Source: Methanolobus sediminis
GTDB taxonomy: Archaea > Halobacteriota > Methanosarcinia > Methanosarcinales > Methanosarcinaceae
Direction: 5' to 3'
Length of the DNA: 64,000 nucleotides
Assembly: GCF_031312595.1 (NCBI RefSeq)
Contig: NZ_CP133592.1
Coordinates: 868,001-932,000 of the forward strand
Shown in pieces: positions 1 to 6,465 of this stretch (its first letter is position 1; every line of letters begins with the position of its first letter). The notes under the pieces were generated by a model. That model made no database searches, was not told the origin of the DNA, and worked only from the letters and a program-made list of their open reading frames with translations. The position numbers were made by a program, and so were the translations under genes.

Positions 1-849
1 AATTCCTACGCTGACATGCTTGAAAAAGGAAAGAAAGAAACGCTGAAACTCCTTGAGTTCCTGATGGATGATTTCGGGTTCAGGGAAGAACAGGTTCATG
101 CTGTGTTCTCAGGAGGAAGAGGTTATCACTTCCACATCAGCGAAGAGTCTGTACTTTCACTTGGAAGTGCGGAGAGAAGAGAAATTGTTGATTATGTCAG
201 TTCAAAGGGACTGAACCTTGACAGAATATTTTCCAAGAAAGATATTTCCGGTGACGCAGGTGCTGAATCTGCCAAGATAGCAGTTTTCCCATCAGAAGAT
301 GACGGGGGTTGGGGCGGACGGATCAACCGGTATCTTATCACATACCTTAGTTCAATTGCAAAGGATGAAGATGCAGTAAAGATATTAAGTGGGTTCAAAG
401 GAATTGGAAAGACCACTGCAGAAAAGCTTGTGGATAATTTTCAGGATGAATCCAGGGTTGCTGCTTTGAAGAAAGGGAAAATGGATGCCCTTGGTGGCAT
501 CAAGAAAGAGATTCTAATGACCATTGTCAATAAGGGTGTTGAGCAGATGGCAGCATGTGTGGACGAACCTGTAACTGCAGATATTAAGAGACTGATCAGG
601 CTTCCGGGTTCGCTTCATGGAAAATCAGGGATGAAAGTAACTGCACTTTCAATTGATGAACTTGAAACTTTTGAACCGCTTAATGATGCGGTTGTCTTTG
701 GTGACAAGTCGGTAAGAATAAAAGTAATAAAACCGTTTGCTGTGCAGATGAAAGGTAATGACCTGATGGTCGAGGAAGGTGTACAGGAAGTTCCTGAATA
801 TGCCGCAATTTACCTTATGTGCAGAGGTGTTGCAGAATATGGACGGTAA
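1..849 (+). CDS. priS: DNA primase small subunit PriS (5'-truncated by window edge)
   Basis: Catalytic archaeo-eukaryotic primase subunit, which makes RNA/DNA primers at the fork. The reading frame is open from base 1 (N-S-Y-A-D before the first Met at 16), so the N-terminus with the DxD metal motif lies outside the window. Visible are the nucleotide-binding motif SGGRGYHFH (about residues 37-45 of the fragment) and the late motif RLIRLPGSLHGKSG, both characteristic of PriS. Between them lies a helix-hairpin-helix-like stretch (GFKGIGKTTAEKL), a possible DNA-contacting insertion. The gene overlaps the GINS gene by 11 bases, as expected for a replication operon. Family assignment is secure from the motifs. 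Confidence 0.95.
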   Translation, partial: NSYADMLEKGKKETLKLLEFLMDDFGFREEQVHAVFSGGRGYHFHISEESVLSLGSAERREIVDYVSSKGLNLDRIFSKKDISGDAGAESAKIAVFPSEDDGGWGGRINRYLITYLSSIAKDEDAVKILSGFKGIGKTTAEKLVDNFQDESRVAALKKGKMDALGGIKKEILMTIVNKGVEQMAACVDEPVTADIKRLIRLPGSLHGKSGMKVTALSIDELETFEPLNDAVVFGDKSVRIKVIKPFAVQMKGNDLMVEEGVQEVPEYAAIYLMCRGVAEYGR

Positions 850-1537
850 TGAGCTAAAGAACGTACTGAGAGATGAAGGTAGTTCCACACTCAAATCTCT
901 GCACCCGGGCTTTTACAGGGATGTTGAGAAATACCTCAAAGAACTGGAAGAGGAGCTAACTAAAATAGATAATCCCCGCTCTGTCGAGTTTAAAATGCTT
1001 GACAATGAGTTACAAAGTGCTATTACCGACATTGAGATTATTTTCATGCGTCGCATACGTAAAATAATAGACTATGCAAGAACGAATGCCTTTTCCAGCA
1101 TGCCGCCTACCCAGGACATGAGCAAATTACTTCCGGAAGAGAAAAAAGTATATGATTCGGTACTCACAGCAATAAATTCAGCGCGCTCAGAGTTGCTGAT
1201 ACCAATACTTGATCCACAGGCAGCAAGCAACAAGGATAAAAAAGAGGCATCAAGAAATATTAAAGATGATGCTACTGTAAAAATACCAGACGCATTCAAT
1301 GCCGAAAGTTCAGAACATATGAATGCGGACATGCCATCTGAGACCAGCAATAAAGATGAAATAGGCAAAAGTAATATAAATAAAGAATTCGTTGTTGTGC
1401 GAATACTGGAGGACCTGCCTACTTTCAAGGCTATGGATAATCGCAATTACACATTACATGCCGAAGATGTTGTCGTTTTACCGACCCTGAATGCAAAGGG
1501 ACTGATCAAACGCAACGTGGCACAAATAATCCTGTAA
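839..1537 (+). CDS. gins51: GINS complex subunit (Gins51 type)
   Basis: Component of the archaeal CMG-like replicative helicase (Cdc45/GAN-MCM-GINS). The 232-aa protein has the Gins51 layout: an N-terminal helical A domain (from E-L-K-N-V-L-R-D-E-G to about residue 105), a long poorly conserved linker rich in Asp/Ser/Asn (about 120-180), and a small beta B domain at the C-terminus (EFVVVRILEDLPTF, then VVVLPTLNAKGLI). Start chosen at ATG 839, preceded by GAGG at 824-827; it overlaps the end of priS. GTG 827 is an alternative. Linkage to priS is typical of euryarchaea. Confidence 0.88.
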   Translation: MDGNELKNVLRDEGSSTLKSLHPGFYRDVEKYLKELEEELTKIDNPRSVEFKMLDNELQSAITDIEIIFMRRIRKIIDYARTNAFSSMPPTQDMSKLLPEEKKVYDSVLTAINSARSELLIPILDPQAASNKDKKEASRNIKDDATVKIPDAFNAESSEHMNADMPSETSNKDEIGKSNINKEFVVVRILEDLPTFKAMDNRNYTLHAEDVVVLPTLNAKGLIKRNVAQIIL

Positions 1538-1564
1538 AATTAATAACATATTTAGGTGAAGATA

Positions 1565-2028
<464 letters not shown>

Positions 2029-2044
2029 ATCAAAGTGATTTATA

Positions 2045-2842
2045 ATGGATGATAACAACTGGCCTGAAAGCGGGGACTTTGTTGTCTGTACCGTAAAGAA
2101 TGTTACTGATTTCGGTGCATACACAACCCTTGAAGAATTCGATGGAAAAGAAGGTTTTATCCACATATCGGAGATTAAGGCCGGATGGGTCAAATACGTA
2201 AGAGACCATGTGCGCGAAGGACAGAAGGTAGTCTGCAAAGTTCTGAATGTGGACCCCTCACGTCGCCACATCGACCTGTCCCTTAAAGATGTCAACGAGC
2301 ACCAGAAACGTGCAAAGATACAGGACTGGAAGAACGAGCAGAAGGCATTCAAGTGGCTTCAGTTCGTTTCAGAGGAAACGGGAACCAGCAATGATGAGAT
2401 GGAAAAAATCAAACCAAAATTGCTGGAGAGTTTCGGCAGTCTTTATTCTGCATTCGAAGAAGCAGCCATGAGTGGCGAAGATGCTTTTAACGATGTAAAG
2501 ATGAAGAAGAAGATTGTCACAAGCATCGTAAAGGTTGCTCAGAGCAATATTAAACTGCCATTTGTAGACATTGCCGGATACATAGACCTCAATTGCTATC
2601 TGCCTGATGGAATAGAGATCATTAAACTGGCTCTTGAAGCAGGAAATGAAATTGAGGAAGAAGGAGTCAAAGTAGACATCAGTTATACTGGTGCACCAAG
2701 ATATAGGATCAAGGTAATTGCTCCTGACTACAAGAAAGCTGAATCCGTGCTCAAGAAGTCCTCAAACGCAGCTATAGATACTATTGAGAAGCTTGGTGGA
2801 AAAGGCGAATTCCACAGGCATAATGACACTGTTAAGGCGTGA
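2045..2842 (+). CDS. eif2a: Translation initiation factor aIF2, alpha subunit
   Basis: Alpha subunit of the heterotrimer that delivers initiator Met-tRNA to the ribosome. The 265-aa protein has an N-terminal S1/OB domain (residues about 10-85, with NVTDFGAYTTLEEFDGKEGFIHISEI and the closing SRRHIDLSLKDV), a central helical domain and a C-terminal alpha/beta domain (about 175-265) that binds the gamma subunit. Length and order match the family. It starts 16 bases after rps27e and is followed six bases later by nop10. Confidence 0.97.
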   Translation: MDDNNWPESGDFVVCTVKNVTDFGAYTTLEEFDGKEGFIHISEIKAGWVKYVRDHVREGQKVVCKVLNVDPSRRHIDLSLKDVNEHQKRAKIQDWKNEQKAFKWLQFVSEETGTSNDEMEKIKPKLLESFGSLYSAFEEAAMSGEDAFNDVKMKKKIVTSIVKVAQSNIKLPFVDIAGYIDLNCYLPDGIEIIKLALEAGNEIEEEGVKVDISYTGAPRYRIKVIAPDYKKAESVLKKSSNAAIDTIEKLGGKGEFHRHNDTVKA

Positions 2843-2848
2843 GACCCT

Positions 2849-3013
2849 TTGGGACAAAAGATCTTCAAATGCAGGAATTGCGGCAGATATACTTTGGAGG
2901 CTGTCTGCCCGAAATGTGGATCTGATACATTCAGGCCACAACCTGCAAGATTTTCCCCACTGGACCCTTACGGCAAATATCGCAGGATAGCAAGAAGGGA
3001 GGGTAACCTGTGA
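2849..3013 (+). CDS. nop10: H/ACA ribonucleoprotein protein Nop10 (54 aa)
   Basis: Small core protein of H/ACA pseudouridylation particles, stabilising Cbf5. Translation from TTG 2849 gives a 54-aa protein starting MGQKIFKCRNCGRYTLEAVC, with zinc ligands CRNC and CPKC and the conserved C-terminal helix region RFSPLDPYGKYRR. The unusual TTG start is supported by the family N-terminus (G-Q-K-I-F-K-C). Its stop TGA overlaps the GTG start of the next gene in GTGA, indicating coupling. The aIF2-alpha - nop10 - PAC2 order is a well-known archaeal cluster. Confidence 0.95.
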   Translation: MGQKIFKCRNCGRYTLEAVCPKCGSDTFRPQPARFSPLDPYGKYRRIARREGNL

Positions 3014-3786
3014 AGGAAATAGAAGTAATACACATAAAAGAAGATGTGGAGCTTAACAATCCGGTACTTATAGTGGGCCTGCCAGGAGTAGGACACGTAG
3101 GAAAACTTGTTGCTGAACATCTGGTGGAAGAGCTTGAAGCAGAAAAACTTCTGGAGATATATTCACATCATTTCCCACCTCAGGTTCTTGTTGATGAAAA
3201 CAGCGAAATACAGCTTGTGAACAACGAGATGTTTGTTTGCCACACGGAAAAACACGATATTATTGCGCTAATAGGTGACCATCAGAGTTCTTCAACTGAA
3301 GGTCATTACAAACTTTGTACTGTTTACCTTGATCTTGCAATGGAATTCGGAATTAAGAGAATATACACTCTTGGAGGATTCCCAACAGGACAACTTACTT
3401 ATTCTGACGAAGTACTTGGAGCTGTCAATAACATCGATCTTATTGATGAACTTAAAGAATACGGAGTCAACTTCAAGGAGAACGAACCAGGAGGCGGAAT
3501 TGTAGGAGCATCTGGCCTTTTGCTGGGACTCAGCAGATTCAAGAACATAGATGCAGCTTGCCTCATGGGACTTACATCAGGATATCTTGTAGATCCGAAG
3601 AGTGCACAATCACTCCTCAAAGTCATATGCAGGATATTTGACATTGACATCGACGTTGGTCCACTTGAAGAGCGTGCCAAGGAAATGGAAAAGATAGTTG
3701 CAAGACTCAAGGAAGTTGAGCAGCAACAGAAAGGCATGCCGGAGATGAGCACCGTAAAAGATGAAGACCTGAGATACATCGGTTAA
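3010..3786 (+). CDS. PAC2-family proteasome assembly chaperone-like protein
   Basis: A 258-aa PAC2-family protein (formerly called ATP-grasp superfamily protein in archaea). The signature is the N-terminal strand-loop PVLIVGLPGVGHVGKLVAEHLVEEL and the inner region IYTLGGFPTGQ, followed by GGGIVGASGLLLGL. The C-terminus is a charged helix (EERAKEMEKIVARLKEVEQQQK). Archaeal relatives act as proteasome assembly chaperones; the function of this one is inferred from family only. GTG start overlaps the nop10 stop. Confidence 0.88.
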   Translation: MKEIEVIHIKEDVELNNPVLIVGLPGVGHVGKLVAEHLVEELEAEKLLEIYSHHFPPQVLVDENSEIQLVNNEMFVCHTEKHDIIALIGDHQSSSTEGHYKLCTVYLDLAMEFGIKRIYTLGGFPTGQLTYSDEVLGAVNNIDLIDELKEYGVNFKENEPGGGIVGASGLLLGLSRFKNIDAACLMGLTSGYLVDPKSAQSLLKVICRIFDIDIDVGPLEERAKEMEKIVARLKEVEQQQKGMPEMSTVKDEDLRYIG

Positions 3787-3791
3787 TAAGA

Positions 3792-5012
3792 ATGCTGATC
3801 AATGCCGACCTGCACCTGCATTCCAAATATTCGATGGCTTGCTCGAATAAAATGGAACTGCCATTAATGGCAGAAGAAGCAGCGAAAAAAGGCATAGATC
3901 TGGTTGCAACAGGAGATTGCACCCACCCCCAATGGCTAAAGGAAATAAAAAAAGCATCCATAGATGATGAGACCATAGCCATCGGGAAAACTAATTTTAT
4001 AATCACTACTGAAATAGAGGATAGCAGCCGCGTTCATCATCTGTTATTGCTGCCCTCAATATCCAAGGCAGAAGAACTCTCAGAAAGAATCAGTAGATAT
4101 TGCAATCTTGCAGCAGATGGCCGTCCCACTGTGAGACTCAATGGTTGCGAGATAGCCGAAATAGCAAAGGATGTAGAAGCACTCATTGGCCCATGCCATG
4201 CATTTACCCCATGGACAGCACTTTACGCATATCACGACTGCCTTAAAAGCTGTTATGGAGACATGACAGACTATATTTCATTCCTGGAACTAGGACTCAG
4301 TGCTGACAGCGACTATGCTGACAGGATAGAAGAACTGCAAAGACTCACCTTTCTGTCAAATTCAGACGCACATTCACCATGGTCCAATAAACTGGCACGG
4401 GAGTTCAACCAGATAAATGTCCCGGAAATATCCTTTGAAGGACTGCAAAAAGCTATTCTCAGGGAAGAAGGTTATGGAGTCACATACAATGCAGGTTTCT
4501 ATCCGCAGGAAGGTAAATACAATGAATCTGCATGTATCAAGTGCTACACACATTACTCACTGGAACAATGCCATGAACTGAAATGGAAATGCAGCAATTG
4601 TGGTGGCCTAATTAAAAAAGGAGTAAAGGACAGAGTTAACGAACTGGCAACTTTTGATACTCCTAAACATCCACAGCACAGACCACCTTATGTTCACCTG
4701 ATGCCGCTTTCTGAAATAATAATGACTGCACTTGGACATGCCAGTATCAATACAAAAGGTGTCCAGACTGCCTGGAACGGACTGATGGAACGGTACGGAA
4801 ATGAACTCAATGTCCTCCTGAATGCAGAAATTGCTGACATGGGATTCCTTGACAAACGTGTTTCAAATGCAATACTTGCATTCCGGGAAAAGAGGCTTAT
4901 AATCCATCCGGGTGGCGGTGGACAGTACGGACATATCGAGATTCCCGAAGAAACTGATAATAAAGAAGAAATCGCTCCTAAAAAGAGCCAGAGTTCCCTT
5001 TTTGACTTTTAG
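3792..5012 (+). CDS. Endonuclease Q (PHP-domain DNA repair endonuclease)
   Basis: The 406-aa protein matches EndoQ, which nicks DNA 5' of uracil, hypoxanthine, xanthine and abasic sites. The PHP metallo-hydrolase domain begins NADLHLHSKYSMACS (HxH metal ligands) and continues with ATGDCTHPQWL, GPCHAF and SNSDAHSP. A four-cysteine zinc finger follows (CIKCYTHYSLEQCHELKWKC and CSNCGG region, residues about 255-275), then a helical domain with a GGGGQYG turn. The last residues, QSSLFDF, form a PIP box at the very C-terminus, predicting recruitment by the PCNA clamp. It is the last host gene before the provirus-bearing tRNA. Confidence 0.92.
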   Translation: MLINADLHLHSKYSMACSNKMELPLMAEEAAKKGIDLVATGDCTHPQWLKEIKKASIDDETIAIGKTNFIITTEIEDSSRVHHLLLLPSISKAEELSERISRYCNLAADGRPTVRLNGCEIAEIAKDVEALIGPCHAFTPWTALYAYHDCLKSCYGDMTDYISFLELGLSADSDYADRIEELQRLTFLSNSDAHSPWSNKLAREFNQINVPEISFEGLQKAILREEGYGVTYNAGFYPQEGKYNESACIKCYTHYSLEQCHELKWKCSNCGGLIKKGVKDRVNELATFDTPKHPQHRPPYVHLMPLSEIIMTALGHASINTKGVQTAWNGLMERYGNELNVLLNAEIADMGFLDKRVSNAILAFREKRLIIHPGGGGQYGHIEIPEETDNKEEIAPKKSQSSLFDF

Positions 5013-5028
5013 AGTTTTCCTCGATAGC

Positions 5029-5038
5029 TTTTTAAGAT
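5029..5038 (+). promoter_or_regulatory. TATA box of the tRNA-Ser gene
   Basis: CTTTTTAAGA lies about 25-30 bases before the mature tRNA 5' end at 5062, the spacing expected for an archaeal TATA element driving a tRNA transcript. Confidence 0.55.
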
Positions 5039-5061
5039 ATTACAGCCTTCAAATCCAATGT

Positions 5062-5178
5062 GCCGAGGTGGCAGAGCGGACTAATCCGCCCGGCTTAAAG
5101 GCCCCGGAGTCCAAACGCGACCGGCTCGAGACCGGTTTCTCCGGAAGGAGTGCTTGGGTTCGAATCCCAACCTCGGCG
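5062..5178 (+). tRNA. tRNA-Ser(CGA), apparently with a D-arm intron; integration target
   Basis: The acceptor stem GCCGAGG (5062-5068) pairs with CCTCGGC (5171-5177), and the discriminator is G. The T arm is TTGGG-TTCGAAT-CCCAA (5154-5170). The anticodon arm is ACCGG-CTCGAGA-CCGGT (5120-5136), giving anticodon CGA (5127-5129), serine. A class II variable arm, CTCC-GGAA-GGAG, is at 5139-5150. The total of 117 nt is about 31 too many for tRNA-Ser. Removing bases around 5085-5116 restores a normal D stem (G-C-A with T-G-C) and an 86-nt tRNA. The 3' end doubles as attL of the provirus and stays intact after integration. Confidence 0.88.
5085..5116 (+). other. Putative non-canonical tRNA intron in the D arm
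   Basis: The extra segment folds into a bulge-helix-bulge-like structure. GGACT (5078-5082) pairs with AGTCC (5108-5112) as central helix; AAT (5083-5085) forms the 5' bulge; CCG (5086-5088) pairs with CGG (5105-5107) inside; AAAC (5113-5116) forms the 3' bulge. Exact cut points are ambiguous by one or two bases, because T5085 and C5116 can each serve as position 23. Canonical archaeal introns lie at 37/38, so this site (about 22/23) is unusual. The assignment is inferred from folding only. Confidence 0.65.
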
Positions 5179-5181
5179 TAA
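5166..5181. repeat. attL: 16-bp direct repeat at the tRNA 3' end
   Basis: CCCAACCTCGGCGTAA covers the 3' side of the T stem and acceptor stem plus three bases beyond the tRNA. The identical 16-mer occurs at 60625-60640 without any other tRNA sequence around it. Together with the integrase at 5257 this is the classic signature of site-specific integration into a tRNA gene. Confidence 0.9.
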
Positions 5182-5210
5182 AAACTATAGTTAAAAGCCC
5201 AACACTTTCA

Positions 5211-5239
5211 CCCTGCTTGTTTTCAAGTTATATGCAGGG
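5211..5239. promoter_or_regulatory. Inverted repeat in front of the integrase
   Basis: CCCTGC (5211-5216) and GCAGGG (5234-5239) form a 6-bp inverted repeat enclosing a TATA-like AGTTATAT. It lies between attL and the integrase start, with the ribosome binding site AGGAAG at 5243-5248. It could be an operator or an arm-type integrase site; nothing here decides between them. Confidence 0.4.
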
Positions 5240-5256
5240 AAGAGGAAGTAGTGGAT

Positions 5257-6465
5257 ATGGGACTATACAACTATAAGAAAAGTATTCAAACTGCTGAACA
5301 AAGGATAATAGAAGCAGATTATTCACAAAAGAACAAGGACACTATTTTTGCTTTTGTGAACGTATTGTACGCAGAGGGTCTTTCCGATGCAAGAATTCTG
5401 AAATACCTTAGTCAATTGAACATACTCAGCAAGAATTTTGACAAGGATTTCGATGAGATTACAATGAGCGATATGTATCGCTTTTTGGCAGAGCTGGAAA
5501 GATCTGATAAGAAGCCATGGACTAAACAGGGATATAAAGTCACAATAAAACGTTTCTTCCGCTGGCTCAATGGCGGAAAAGAACCAGAAATGACCGAGTG
5601 GATCAAGACCCCTATCAAACAATCTGATCAAATGCTCCCAGAGGAACTACTTACAGAAGAGGAGTGTATGAGTATGATTGACTGTGCCAACCACCCACGA
5701 GATAAAGCAATTGCTGCGAGCTGGTATGATGCAGGAGCTCGTGTGGGTGAAATCGGTGAAGCAAAAATAAAGCACGTTGTCTTCGATGAAGTTGGTGCTT
5801 TTGTGATGGTTAAAGGCAAAACAGGCATGAGAAGAGTAAGATTGGTTTTCAGTGCACCATACATTGCCAAGTGGTTGGACATTCATCCTCTCAGAGACGA
5901 CCCAGATGCTCCATTATGGGTAAACATTGGTCACAGAAACTTCGGAAAGGAAATGAAGTATGGAGCTATCCGAATGGTGATTAAAAGAACAGCAAAGAAA
6001 GCGGGTATTAAGAAGAGGGTATACAACCATCTTTTTCGACATTCCCGAGCAACCGATTATGCAGGTTTCATGTCACAGGCACAGCTTGAGATGCATATGG
6101 GGTGGAAGCACGGGACAAGGATGTCTGGAACATATCTTCATCTTCAGGGTGCTCAGGTTGACAACACCATTCTTGAACATTATGGACTGAAGGAAAAGCA
6201 GGATAAGGTTTCGGAGCTTACTCCTCGAAAATGCTCTCGTTGCAAGACCACGAACGGTCCAACATCTGATTTCTGCAGCAGTTGTGGAATGGCTCTTAAT
6301 GCAGCTGCAGCAACAAATATCGATGGAATGCAACAACTGGGTATGCAATTGCTTCTTGAGATTGGTGCAAAGGATCCAAAGGATGCTCAGGAATTACAGG
6401 GATACCTGGGGAAATTGAAGGAAGCATTGTCTGATAGCACTTCAACCTCAATAAGTGACGAGTGA
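5257..6465 (+). CDS. int: Tyrosine recombinase / integrase with C-terminal zinc ribbon
   Basis: Site-specific recombinase of 402 aa expected to integrate and excise the provirus at the tRNA-Ser 3' end. The N-terminal core-binding (SAM-like) domain covers residues about 10-110. The catalytic domain carries the Arg in GARVGEIGEA, HLFRHSRA (HxxR), GWKHG and the nucleophile in SGTYLHL. After it comes a C-terminal zinc ribbon (KCSRCKTTNG then FCSSCGM, about residues 325-350) and a short helical tail. ATG 5257 is preferred over GTG 5251 because AGGAAG is spaced 8 bases from it. The 3' end overlaps the convergent tail fibre gene by 18 bases. Confidence 0.95.
   Translation: MGLYNYKKSIQTAEQRIIEADYSQKNKDTIFAFVNVLYAEGLSDARILKYLSQLNILSKNFDKDFDEITMSDMYRFLAELERSDKKPWTKQGYKVTIKRFFRWLNGGKEPEMTEWIKTPIKQSDQMLPEELLTEEECMSMIDCANHPRDKAIAASWYDAGARVGEIGEAKIKHVVFDEVGAFVMVKGKTGMRRVRLVFSAPYIAKWLDIHPLRDDPDAPLWVNIGHRNFGKEMKYGAIRMVIKRTAKKAGIKKRVYNHLFRHSRATDYAGFMSQAQLEMHMGWKHGTRMSGTYLHLQGAQVDNTILEHYGLKEKQDKVSELTPRKCSRCKTTNGPTSDFCSSCGMALNAAAATNIDGMQQLGMQLLLEIGAKDPKDAQELQGYLGKLKEALSDSTSTSISDE

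Noticed and set aside
5062-5178. tRNA-Leu(TAA) reading of the tRNA gene
   Set aside because: The TTAA at 5095-5098 cannot be placed in a 7-base loop on a paired 5-bp stem; the ACCGG-CTCGAGA-CCGGT arm fits perfectly and the discriminator G fits serine.
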